NCBI RefSeq assembly: GCF_002007485.1
Contig: NZ_CP015820.1
Coordinates: forward strand, 496,001-560,000
Reading direction: 5' to 3'
Origin: Ditibartonella apihabitans
GTDB lineage: Bacteria > Pseudomonadota > Alphaproteobacteria > Rhizobiales > Rhizobiaceae
Length of the DNA stretch: 64,000 bases
Below, piece after piece: positions 1 through 7,879 of this stretch (within the stretch, counting starts at the first letter, position 1; each line of letters begins with the position of its first letter). The notes under the pieces are model-generated. The model ran no database searches. It had not been told where the DNA came from and saw only the letters and a program-made list of their open reading frames with translations. A program made the translations under genes and the position numbers.

Positions 1-884
1 CACCTGTTGTTACGCCTTATAAGCAAGATTATACCATTGACAAAAAAGCTTATGCAGAGGTGTTGGAGTCATTGATTGATGCCAAAGTTCACGGCATCAT
101 TGTTGCCGGTTCTACCGGTGAATATTACGCACAAACCCAACAGGAACGGCTCGACCTTGCCGAATATGCCAAAAAGGTCATCGCTGGCAGATTACCTCTC
201 ATTATCGGTACAGGTGCAATTCGCACAGAAGAGTCTGTGATTTATGCAAAACATGCGAGAGAAATCGGTGCTGACGCAATTTTAGTGACCACGCCCCCTT
301 ATGCTGTCCCCACAGAAGAAGAAAATGCCCGCCACGCGCTCGCCATTGATAAAGCGGCCAATTTACCGATCATGCTTTATAATTATCCGGGTCGTATGTC
401 TATGTCGATGGGGGAAACCTATCTCGATATTGTCAGTCAGTCGAAGAACGTCGTGGCAATAAAGGAAAGCTCCGGTGACATTAATCGCATCCATTTATTT
501 GTATCGAAATATCCGAATATAAAGCTTGCATGCGGTTGGGATGACCAGGCGCTCGAATTCTTTGCATGGGGTGCACCGGCCTGGGTTTGTGCTGGATCTA
601 ACTTTATTCCTGCCGAACATATTGCGCTTTATGAAAGCTGTATTCTTGAGAATGATTTCGTCAAAGGGCGTAAAATCATGCGGGAAATGCTGCCTTTGAT
701 GAATTTCCTTGATGAAGGAAAGTTTGTGCAATCAATCAAATATGGTTGTGAGTTGCAAGGGCTGAATGTTGGCCCCGTTCGCGCGCCTTTGCAAGAGCTT
801 AGTGAAAAGGAAAAAGAACGCCTCTCGCAGATTATTGAAACTCTTAAAACAAATATAGCAGCAATACAAAAAGGTGTTAAATGA
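1..884 (+). CDS. DapA-family (dihydrodipicolinate synthase/NAL) aldolase or dehydratase, 5' end outside window
   Basis: The reading frame is open from the first complete codon at position 3 (in-window peptide begins PVVTPYK), so the true start lies upstream of the window; the GTG at 60 is internal. It is a TIM-barrel Schiff-base lyase. Counting from that GTG, the carboxylate-binding GSTGE loop is at 17-21, the catalytic tyrosine lies in YNYPGR (about 107-112), and the Schiff-base lysine is K135 in VAIKESSGD. The stop overlaps the ATG of the aldehyde dehydrogenase (ATGA), so the two are translationally coupled. An aldehyde dehydrogenase and an FAD amine/imino-acid oxidoreductase downstream make a catabolic role more likely than lysine synthesis. 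Candidate activities include a hydroxyproline-pathway deaminase or a 2-keto-3-deoxy sugar-acid dehydratase/aldolase; substrate not resolvable by reading. Confidence 0.9.
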   Translation, partial: PVVTPYKQDYTIDKKAYAEVLESLIDAKVHGIIVAGSTGEYYAQTQQERLDLAEYAKKVIAGRLPLIIGTGAIRTEESVIYAKHAREIGADAILVTTPPYAVPTEEENARHALAIDKAANLPIMLYNYPGRMSMSMGETYLDIVSQSKNVVAIKESSGDINRIHLFVSKYPNIKLACGWDDQALEFFAWGAPAWVCAGSNFIPAEHIALYESCILENDFVKGRKIMREMLPLMNFLDEGKFVQSIKYGCELQGLNVGPVRAPLQELSEKEKERLSQIIETLKTNIAAIQKGVK

Positions 885-2371
885 CCGAGCTTAAAACCAG
901 CCAATATTATCACGAGCTTGCCGACAAATTAAAATTTCCGACCAATGCTTTTATTGACGGTGCTTTTGTAAACTCTGTTGCAGGTGATAGATTTGTGACC
1001 CGTAATCCGGCAACAGGCAAAGAACTGGCAACGATTGCCAATTGTCATAGCGAGGATGTCGATATAGCAGTCAAAGCGGCACGAAGATCCTTTGACGAAG
1101 GTGTGTGGAGGAAACGCACGCCATTGGAACGCAAGCTGGTCCTTCTAAAATTTGCCGATCTACTCGAAAAGCACAGCGAAGAATTGGCGGTGCTGGAAAG
1201 CCTTGATAGCGGCAAGCCGGTTGGCGAATGTATGAATGGCGATGTTCCCGATACGATCTATACAATTCGTTGGCACGCCGAACTGATCGACAAAATTTAC
1301 GATAATACTGCCCCCACAGGGGCGGAACGCATAGCCATGGTGGTTCGCCAGCCAATCGGTGTTGTGGGGCTGGTCTTGCCGTGGAATTTCCCGCTTTTGA
1401 TGGCAGCGTGGAAAATAGGTCCGGCTTTGGCTGCGGGCTGTTCAATCGTCTTGAAGCCCGCACAGGAAACAACCCTCTCGACGTTAAGACTTGCCGAAAT
1501 TGCCCATGAAGCGGGCATTCCTGCCGGTGTTCTCAATATTGTGCCGGGATCGGGACGCGACGCCGGTGAACCGATAGGGCGGCATATGGATGTCGATATG
1601 GTCAGTTTTACCGGTTCAACCGCAACAGGAAGGCGCTTTTTGCATTATTCGGCAGAATCCAATCTCAAACGGATCGTGCTTGAATGTGGTGGCAAAAATC
1701 CCGCAATTGTTCTTGATGATGTCGACGATATCGACAAGGTTGCCGAACAAGTGGTGAATGGTGCTTTCTGGAATATGGGGGAAAACTGCTCGGCCACGTC
1801 ACGTTTGATTGTTCATCGCGATATTAAAGAACGGCTGCTCGAAAAAATTCTGGTCCATATGAAAAACTGGAAAATGGGCGATCCGCTTGATCCGAAAAAC
1901 CGCGTAGGGACATTGGTAAGCCCCGCGCATTTTAAAAAAGTATCGGATTTTCTTTCTGAAATCGACAAAGAAGGATTGCATCTTGTCGCCGGTGGCAAAA
2001 CCGATCAGGAAATTTATGTCGAACCGACAGTTGTCGATCATGTGACAGATAAGAGCCGGTTTTTTCAGGAAGAAATTTTTGGCCCCGTTTTGAGCGTGAC
2101 GACTTTTACGACAATCAACGAAGCGATCAAGCTTGCCAATAATACCCGCTATGGATTGGCGGCCTCGGTTTATACAAGCAATTTGCGCAATGCTTTGTCT
2201 TTATCCCAAGCGATTTTAGCCGGAATTGTTACCGTCAACTGTTTCGGGGAAGGGGATGCAACGACACCCTTCGGAGGCTTCAAGGAGTCCGGTTTTGGAG
2301 GTCGTGACAAATCCATTTGGGCACATGACCAATATACCGAATTAAAAACCATCTGGATTGATATTTCTTAA
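881..2371 (+). CDS. NAD(P)-dependent aldehyde dehydrogenase, PuuC-like
   Basis: This is a full-length ALDH-superfamily enzyme (496 aa) that oxidises an aldehyde to the acid. The catalytic cysteine is C303 in MGENCS, the general base is E268 in LECGGKNP, and the cofactor-binding stretch PWNFPLLMAAWK and the FTGST loop are intact, as is the C-terminal PFGGFKESGFG signature. By eye it most resembles gamma-glutamyl-gamma-aminobutyraldehyde or betaine-aldehyde dehydrogenases. It overlaps the upstream aldolase by 4 nt, and the FAD oxidoreductase follows after 23 nt, so the three are probably one operon. The pairing of an amine-oxidising flavoenzyme with this ALDH is the arrangement seen for polyamine-type or imino-acid catabolism; the actual substrate is inference. 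Confidence 0.93.
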   Translation: MTELKTSQYYHELADKLKFPTNAFIDGAFVNSVAGDRFVTRNPATGKELATIANCHSEDVDIAVKAARRSFDEGVWRKRTPLERKLVLLKFADLLEKHSEELAVLESLDSGKPVGECMNGDVPDTIYTIRWHAELIDKIYDNTAPTGAERIAMVVRQPIGVVGLVLPWNFPLLMAAWKIGPALAAGCSIVLKPAQETTLSTLRLAEIAHEAGIPAGVLNIVPGSGRDAGEPIGRHMDVDMVSFTGSTATGRRFLHYSAESNLKRIVLECGGKNPAIVLDDVDDIDKVAEQVVNGAFWNMGENCSATSRLIVHRDIKERLLEKILVHMKNWKMGDPLDPKNRVGTLVSPAHFKKVSDFLSEIDKEGLHLVAGGKTDQEIYVEPTVVDHVTDKSRFFQEEIFGPVLSVTTFTTINEAIKLANNTRYGLAASVYTSNLRNALSLSQAILAGIVTVNCFGEGDATTPFGGFKESGFGGRDKSIWAHDQYTELKTIWIDIS

Positions 2372-2394
2372 TATTTCGTGGAGGAGATAGAGGC

Positions 2395-3720
2395 ATGGAA
2401 GAAATACAAAGATTTCCGGCCAAGGCGGGCGATCTCGGTTGGTTCGAACTTTCACGTTTCAAAGATCATAAATTTACCGACATATCAAAGCTTAAAAAAG
2501 ACTATGATTATGTCATTATCGGTGGCGGATTTGCCGGTGTGAATGCCGCACATAAATTGGCAGAAAACCGGCCGAATGCAAAAATAGCGTTATTTGAAGC
2601 ACTCAAAATCGGCATGGGTGACAGCGGGCGAAATGCCGGCTTTTTGATGGATATTCCCCATTCATTTGGTGAACCGGGAGTAACGATGGATGACCACAAA
2701 TACCGGCTTCACCTGAACAAGCTTATTATTGAACGCATGCGTAATCTGAAAAATAAATATAAGCTTCAAGTGGATTGGGTGGAATCCGGAAAATATCTCG
2801 CGGGGCATGAAACAAAATATTTGAAAAATCTTGATGCTTTGGCAAATATCGTAGCGGGTGTAGGGGGAAAAAGCCAATTTATTGACGGAGAAGAATTGGC
2901 AGCAAGGCTTGGCACACGCTATTATCAAAAAGCGGTTTATACAGCAGGAACAGTGCTGATAAATCCTTCCGAAACGGTGCGCGGTTTTGCATCTGTTTTG
3001 CCGGAAAATGTCGATATATTCGAAGAAACCCCTGTCTTGAAGATTGATGAGGGCAAGACAATCAACATTCAACTGGTGAACGGGAAAAATGTGAAGGCAG
3101 GTGATCTTCTCCTTTTATCCGGTGTTTTTATCGACTCTTTCGGGATCGAGCAAAAAGGAAGAATGACTCCGGCAGGCAGTTTCGGTGCATTCACGCGTGA
3201 ATTGACAGAAGATGAACTTACGGAATTTAAAAATGTGAAACCATGGGGATGCACGTCGGCACATGCGGCCGGTACGACCGTTCGGTTCACCCCGACAAAA
3301 CGTATTTATGTGCGCAATGGTCTGACATTTCCGACCCATTTGACCCTTTCTCCGGAACGTGTTTTCCGGGCACGGAAAATGTTACGCAGAGCATTTGAAA
3401 ACCGTTTTCCAAAGTTGAAACATGTCAATTTTGAATTTGTTTATGGGGGTATGATACCCTTAACACTGAATGGAGCATCATTTTTCTTTCAAAAAAGCCC
3501 CCATGTTTACGCTGCTGCAGTTGGCGATGGTTCGGGGCTCACACGGAGTTCTATGCTGGGCTATTACCTTGCCGATCTTGCATGTGGAATAGATAGCGAG
3601 GAATTGCGTTATCTATTGAAGACGAGCCATCCAAAATGGTGCCCGCCCGAGCCAATTAAAACAATTGCCGCAAATATCCGTATGTCGTTGGAAGAGTTTA
3701 ACGCAAAAGGCGAAATATGA
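2395..3720 (+). CDS. FAD-dependent oxidoreductase, DAO/PuuB-OrdL type
   Basis: The 441-residue protein carries the N-terminal dinucleotide-binding motif GGGFAG (residues 43-48) after a short leader, and the conserved GRNAGF segment near residue 78, as in gamma-glutamylputrescine oxidoreductase and other DAO-fold enzymes. A second FAD-contact region near the C terminus reads GDGSGLTRSS. It should oxidise a C-N bond of an amine or imino acid, passing electrons to O2 or the respiratory chain. The start is supported by a strong ribosome-binding site (GGAGGAGA, about 8 nt upstream). It is the third gene of the aldolase-ALDH unit, and no obvious T-tract terminator follows. Confidence 0.88.
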   Translation: MEEIQRFPAKAGDLGWFELSRFKDHKFTDISKLKKDYDYVIIGGGFAGVNAAHKLAENRPNAKIALFEALKIGMGDSGRNAGFLMDIPHSFGEPGVTMDDHKYRLHLNKLIIERMRNLKNKYKLQVDWVESGKYLAGHETKYLKNLDALANIVAGVGGKSQFIDGEELAARLGTRYYQKAVYTAGTVLINPSETVRGFASVLPENVDIFEETPVLKIDEGKTINIQLVNGKNVKAGDLLLLSGVFIDSFGIEQKGRMTPAGSFGAFTRELTEDELTEFKNVKPWGCTSAHAAGTTVRFTPTKRIYVRNGLTFPTHLTLSPERVFRARKMLRRAFENRFPKLKHVNFEFVYGGMIPLTLNGASFFFQKSPHVYAAAVGDGSGLTRSSMLGYYLADLACGIDSEELRYLLKTSHPKWCPPEPIKTIAANIRMSLEEFNAKGEI

Positions 3721-3755
3721 CTTAATCTTTATCACGCGATAAAAAAGTTAAAAAT

Positions 3756-3794
3756 ATTCATCAGCAGGAGATATAATTTTTCCGGTTGATGAAT
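3756..3794. repeat. Inverted repeat after the FAD oxidoreductase
   Basis: ATTCATCA at 3756-3763 is matched by its perfect complement TGATGAAT at 3787-3794 across a 23-nt loop. It lies 36 nt after the oxidoreductase stop and could end or stabilise the operon mRNA, but no T-run follows, so it is not called a terminator. Between here and 4106 I see no supported gene: the open frame at 3880-4140 (+) has no ribosome-binding site and no recognisable protein pattern. Confidence 0.4.
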
Positions 3795-4106
3795 GTTTGG
3801 AATGTCCAAAAATATATTTTATAATAATGTTACATTTATATCGTTATGTTAGAGAGATTAGAGCGTTTGGATAAAATACGTGGCAGTGCTTACTGTTCCG
3901 GAAAAACCTGTAACTTCTACCCGCGGAAACACTATTCATTTTGCCGAGATAGTTCGAGATGCGTCCAAAATATTAATCAGGAAAAGATCGGTAGTTTGTG
4001 AGGAAACCTTAATTATCCCCATTGATATCATTCGAAACGTCGTTCTTCTATCAATCGATTTGGCTGGAAAATCCTGCTCTTCGTGTCTTTTTTGCTTTTA
4101 CAAGCA

Positions 4107-4214
4107 CTATTCACAAGCATCAAATAGCCGTGCGATATGATAAGAACCATGGCTGATATTGCCTTTTTGATCGCCAAATTCGACATGTAAATGTTCGGCA
4201 AACCGGTTGAATAG
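4107..4214 (-). pseudogene. Probable C-terminal remnant of a decayed gene
   Basis: On the minus strand a 35-codon open stretch ends at a TAG (4107-4109) and is cut off upstream by an in-frame TAG at 4215-4217. Its conceptual translation (FAEHLHVEFGDQKG followed by NISHGSYHIARLF) reads like real protein rather than random frame, but it has no start codon or ribosome-binding site and family assignment was not possible. It lies in 1.2 kb of otherwise gene-poor DNA between two operons, next to a second remnant on the same strand. Whether both come from one ancestral locus is unknown. Confidence 0.35.
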
Positions 4215-4351
4215 CTATTCACCCGCTCAGTAGTAATGTTCGGGGAGGCGAGTAAAGCGTGCGTCATCAAGCTTTTTTCACCCCCTCGGAGGGAGCAATA
4301 AGAAGACCGGCTTTCCTGTTCTGACAAGTTTTTGTCATTCTTATCCTTACT

Positions 4352-4810
4352 TCATGCTTTCGAGCTAGAGACGGCAAACAGGTCTTTTACAGCATTATAA
4401 CGAAAGGCAAGATCGCCAATAAAAGCGGGCGCAGATTGTTTTGACCAGTCGATGCCAAAGGCTTCCAATGTTCGGTCAGTCTGATCGCGAGCAGCCATCG
4501 ATAAATGTTCGTTTTCATTTTTACCAATTGAGAAAAGCTTTTCAGCTTCATCCGAAGTTTTATCATGTGGGGCCGGATAAAGATGGTCTTGCGAGATAAC
4601 ATGAGAGCCTGAAGGATAAAATGTCGGAAAAGTTTGCGGGGCAGGGACATCCAGTATCGCAAGTTCTTCTATAGGATGAAGGACTTCCTCTCTATCATAT
4701 CCGGCCTATCTTGCGTTGAACACCCAATTGACATTGACAGTCTTCAAGCCACTGCCAACGCCATATATAACCAGACTTCTACAACCGGACTTTCCATCCC
4801 GTTCTGCCGC
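4352..4810 (-). pseudogene. Pseudogene fragment with a single in-frame TAG
   Basis: Minus-strand frame: the stretch from about 4810 to 4709 (SLVIYGVGSGLKTVNVNW...) is interrupted by TAG at 4706-4708 and continues in the same frame for 117 codons to TGA at 4352. The downstream half reads as a well-formed protein (for example DVPAPQTFPTFYPSGSH and then ENEHLSMAARDQTDRTLEAF). No start codon with a ribosome-binding site is present, and the 5' end runs into the symporter's promoter region. This fits a gene that lost its 5' part and acquired a nonsense codon. I do not recognise the family. Sequencing error at the TAG, or a frame that never was a gene, are the alternatives. Confidence 0.5.
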
Positions 4811-4845
4811 AAAAAAATAGTAGACTAACCAACTATAGGGAGATA

Positions 4846-4866
4846 TTGCATACAAATCGTATACCA
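4846..4866. promoter_or_regulatory. Tandem FadR/GntR-type operator sites upstream of the MHS symporter
   Basis: Two 10-bp sites sit 30-50 bp before the symporter ATG: TTGCATACAA (4846-4855) and TCGTATACCA (4857-4866). The second matches the FadR-subfamily consensus TNGTNNACNA exactly; the first differs at one position. Their starts are 11 bp apart, so they lie on the same helix face. The FCD-domain GntR regulator encoded at 6267-6896 is the natural candidate to bind them. Site identity follows from the consensus; binding is inference. Confidence 0.55.
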
Positions 4867-4895
4867 AAAACATACAATAATAAAGGGGTCGCTGA

Positions 4896-6191
4896 ATGGA
4901 AAGCAGTATAGAAGAGACTGAACCACCTATAGAACGGAAGAGCCTTATCAAGGCTTTTGCGGCTAGTTTAAGTGGAACGTCTCTTGAATGGTATGACTTT
5001 GCTGTTTACGGTGCCTGCGCGGCTTTGGTCTTTGGCCACTTGTTTTTCCCCGATGGCGATTCGCTGGCAGGTACTTTGAAAGCGTTTGGCACTTATGCCG
5101 TGGGGTATATTTCCCGTCCTTTAGGCGGCATATTTTTCGGTCGTCTTGGAGATATTGTCGGGCGCAAAAAAGTTCTGGTTTGGACGCTGTTGCTGATTGG
5201 TATAGCAACTTTTATCATTGGCCTTTTGCCGACATTCTCGTCAGTGGGTTACCTCGCTCCGGTTCTTCTTGTTTTATTGCGTTTTGCGCAAGGCGTCGGC
5301 GTTGGTGGCGAATGGGGAGGGGCGGTTCTTCTTTCCAGCGAATTCAGCAAGCCGGAACAAAGGGGATTTTGGGCATCTGCTGCGCAAGTCGGGCCCCCAT
5401 TGGGAAATTTGCTTGCAAATGGTGTTCTGGCAATCTTTTCGCAAGTCTTGACCACGGAACAGTTTATTGATTGGGGGTGGAGAGCAGCATTCCTGCTTTC
5501 GGCTCTATTGGTGATATTCGGTCTATGGGTCCGTTTTTCACTTGAAGAAACCCCTGTTTTCAAAAAACTTGAACAACATGATGAACGCTCTAACGCGCCG
5601 GTTTCGGAAATATTCAAACATGAAAGCAGAGCCCTTTTTGCTGGTCTATTTGCGCGTATCGGGCCGGATGTTCTCTATTCATGCTTTACGGTTTTTGTAC
5701 TCGCTTATGCTACTCAATATTTGGGAATGCCACGCTCCGATGCAATCGAATCCGTAACAATTGCTTCCGGCATTCAGGTGTTTTTTATTCCATTTAGCGG
5801 TTGGTTGTCGGATAGAGTAGAACGGCGTCTTATCTATGCTGTCGGCACAATAGGTGCGGCAATATGGACATTTGTTTTTTTCTATATGATGCAGGAGCCG
5901 ACATTTGCCCGCCTTCTGATCGGCGTTACCGGCGCCCTTATTTGCCACTCATTGATGTATGGCCCTCAGGCATCTTTGATAGCAGAACAATTCTCGGCGC
6001 GTCTGCGTTATACAGGAAGCTCGCTTGCCTATACTTTTGCCGGTATTGTTGGTGGCGCAATTGCTCCGATCCTGCTCACCTGGTTCATCTCGTTCGACCC
6101 AAGCGGTTTTTTCATTTGTCTTTATATCGGGCTATCATGTATCCTGACATTGATCGGCCTTGCAATGACGAGACACCCGCATCAATTATGA
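4896..6191 (+). CDS. MFS transporter, metabolite:H+ symporter (MHS) family
   Basis: This 431-residue, about 12-segment membrane protein resembles ProP/ShiA/KgtP-type symporters. The family features are the N-terminal GTSLEWYDFAVYG segment (about 28-40), the motif-A loop GRLGDIVGRKK between segments 2 and 3, and the GVGVGGEWGGAV stretch in segment 4. It probably imports an organic acid, betaine or imino acid across the inner membrane for the adjacent catabolic enzymes. The start is set by AGGGG about 8 nt upstream. FadR-type operators lie directly before it, and a GntR regulator gene is convergent with it. The substrate cannot be named from sequence. Confidence 0.9.
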   Translation: MESSIEETEPPIERKSLIKAFAASLSGTSLEWYDFAVYGACAALVFGHLFFPDGDSLAGTLKAFGTYAVGYISRPLGGIFFGRLGDIVGRKKVLVWTLLLIGIATFIIGLLPTFSSVGYLAPVLLVLLRFAQGVGVGGEWGGAVLLSSEFSKPEQRGFWASAAQVGPPLGNLLANGVLAIFSQVLTTEQFIDWGWRAAFLLSALLVIFGLWVRFSLEETPVFKKLEQHDERSNAPVSEIFKHESRALFAGLFARIGPDVLYSCFTVFVLAYATQYLGMPRSDAIESVTIASGIQVFFIPFSGWLSDRVERRLIYAVGTIGAAIWTFVFFYMMQEPTFARLLIGVTGALICHSLMYGPQASLIAEQFSARLRYTGSSLAYTFAGIVGGAIAPILLTWFISFDPSGFFICLYIGLSCILTLIGLAMTRHPHQL

Positions 6192-6266
6192 AAACACAAA
6201 ACGGACTGGAGCAGCTTATTTCTGTTGCAGTCCGAATATAGTCTGGAGGAATAAAATTTCTTTTGA

Positions 6267-6896
6267 TCAATCAAGATGCCGGCGTGTCATATCAAGATGA
6301 TCAAGTATAGCTTTTTTTGCCTTTTTGATATCTTTGGTTAAAAGTGCATCCAGAATAAATTGGTGTTCTTTTAATGCCTCTATCCGCCTTATTGCATTAT
6401 TATGCATTACGCGTAGACCAAAAGTAATAAAACGGGCACGAAGCAACTCATACATCTGATTTAAAAATTCATTGCCGGTGGCCCGAACCAAAGCACAATG
6501 GAAAGCGTGGTCATGTTCAATGAAGTCAGGATAGGGATCATCAAGCGCCATCGTCTTCTGGAGGTTGAGTTCCTTGATCATGTCCGGTGTCGGGTCGATA
6601 TTGTGGGAGATACAATATTGTGCACTCCAGCTCTCGACAACACCACGCGCCTGAAACAAATCATTGACTTGTTTTCCGTTCAAAGGCGAAACAAATGCTC
6701 CCCGATTGGGCTTCAGGTCAATCAGCTCTTCACTGGCAAGCATCATGAAAGCTTCTCTGACCGGCGTGCGCGAAATGCCCAAACTATCAGCAATTTCCCG
6801 CTCGTTCAGAAATGTTCCGACAGATGATGGATTTGTCAGAATTGTGTTACGGATATGAGAATAGGCCCGTTCGCGACCAGAAGATTTCTTTTCCAT
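6267..6896 (-). CDS. GntR-family transcriptional regulator, FCD (FadR-type) subgroup
   Basis: The 209-residue protein has an N-terminal winged helix-turn-helix (about 10-70; REIADSLGISRTPVREAF is the classic GntR recognition-helix region) and a C-terminal all-helical FCD ligand-binding domain (about 80-205) with histidines in the EHDHAFHCAL segment that could bind metal. Regulators of this group normally repress catabolic and transport genes and release on binding an organic acid. It is convergent with the symporter and divergent from the nitrilase-fold gene (73 bp gap), so it probably controls both. Confidence 0.9.
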   Translation of the reverse strand: MEKKSSGRERAYSHIRNTILTNPSSVGTFLNEREIADSLGISRTPVREAFMMLASEELIDLKPNRGAFVSPLNGKQVNDLFQARGVVESWSAQYCISHNIDPTPDMIKELNLQKTMALDDPYPDFIEHDHAFHCALVRATGNEFLNQMYELLRARFITFGLRVMHNNAIRRIEALKEHQFILDALLTKDIKKAKKAILDHLDMTRRHLD

Positions 6897-6908
6897 AATC
6901 CTACATTA

Positions 6909-6926
6909 CTTGAATTTGATTTCAAG
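6909..6926. promoter_or_regulatory. Inverted repeat in the gntR/nitrilase divergent gap
   Basis: CTTGAA (6909-6914) and TTCAAG (6921-6926) form a perfect 6-bp inverted repeat with a 6-bp spacer, located 13 bp upstream of the GntR ATG in the divergent promoter region. It could be an autoregulatory operator, but it does not match the TNGT-NN-ACNA consensus found before the symporter. Confidence 0.3.
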
Positions 6927-6969
6927 AATATAGGAAATTGGAATATTGGCAAGTATAGGGAGAAAATAA

Positions 6970-7743
6970 ATGGGTGAAATAGTCAAAGTCGGGTTGGCTC
7001 AGATCCGAAGCAGCGTCAACAAAGACGAGAATAACGAACAAATTATTCAGATGGTTAAAAAGGCTGCCGGGCAAAAAGTCGACATATTGGTTTTCCCAGA
7101 AGCAGCCCAAATTTCCTTTGAAGCGGCTTTGAAGGATGAGGCAGAGCCGCTTGATGGTCCTTTCGCGACATTGATCCGCTCTTATGCAGTGAAATATGAT
7201 ATGATGATTGTTGCCGGTATGTTTGAACCGGCAAATGACGGGCGCATACGCAATAAGTTGATCATTACCGGAAAAAACACAGAAGCCACTTATCAGAAAG
7301 TTCATTTATATGACGCGTTCGGCTCACGTGAATCAGACCTCGTTGAAGCGGGACGTGATTCCCTTGTTCTCGATACAGTGTTCGGCAAGATCGGTTTTGC
7401 CATTTGTTATGATTTGCGGTTTGCCTACCAGTTTTCCGCAATGGGAAAAAAAGGTGCAAAATTGATTATTGTTCCGGCTTCCTGGGGAGCTGGTCCTGGA
7501 AAAGCCGAGCAGTGGGATTTGTTGGTTCGCGCCCGTGCGGCCGATTCAGAGGCCTGGTTAATTGCCTGCGATCAGGCTTGGCAACCGCCAAAAGGAACAG
7601 CACCGCTCGGCATCGGACAGAGTTCCATTGTCGACCCGACGGGCAGTGTGCGGGCACGTCTGGCGAGCGAGGCTGACCTTCTGGCCTTCGACATTGATTT
7701 GGGAAAGGTGGAAGCTATTCGCGCCCTTATTCCAATTTTATGA
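6970..7743 (+). CDS. Carbon-nitrogen hydrolase (nitrilase superfamily), omega-amidase/carbamoylase-like
   Basis: The Glu-Lys-Cys triad of the nitrilase fold is visible: E in VFPEAAQ (about residue 44), K in YQKVHLYD (about 110) and C in AICYDLRF (about 145). The protein should hydrolyse an amide or N-carbamoyl compound in the cytoplasm. At 257 residues it ends in RALIPIL, a few residues short of the usual basic C-terminal tail, which may be a natural variant. It is transcribed divergently from the GntR regulator and has a good ribosome-binding site (AGGGAG). With the aldolase, ALDH, flavoenzyme and symporter it rounds out a catabolic set for a nitrogenous compound. Confidence 0.88.
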   Translation: MGEIVKVGLAQIRSSVNKDENNEQIIQMVKKAAGQKVDILVFPEAAQISFEAALKDEAEPLDGPFATLIRSYAVKYDMMIVAGMFEPANDGRIRNKLIITGKNTEATYQKVHLYDAFGSRESDLVEAGRDSLVLDTVFGKIGFAICYDLRFAYQFSAMGKKGAKLIIVPASWGAGPGKAEQWDLLVRARAADSEAWLIACDQAWQPPKGTAPLGIGQSSIVDPTGSVRARLASEADLLAFDIDLGKVEAIRALIPIL

Positions 7744-7829
7744 TAGCCGGATATGCGGATAATAAAATATTGTTTTGAATAGATATTATGCTGTTATCTC
7801 GCTCTCTGGCATAGGTTTTGCAAAACAAC

Positions 7830-7868
7830 AAAATCGGGCAATGATGAACGCCCATCATGCCCGATTTT
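7830..7868. terminator. Bidirectional rho-independent terminator
   Basis: A stem of AAATCGGGC paired with GCCCGATTT, extended by ATGATG/CATCAT, is followed by a T-run on the plus strand and preceded by an A-rich run that serves the minus strand. It sits between the convergent nitrilase-fold gene and thiY-like gene. Confidence 0.8.
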
Positions 7869-7879
7869 TCATTTGATTT

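Noticed and set aside
3880-4140. 86-codon plus-strand frame starting at GTG
   Set aside because: No ribosome-binding site and no protein-like pattern; part of the decayed region.
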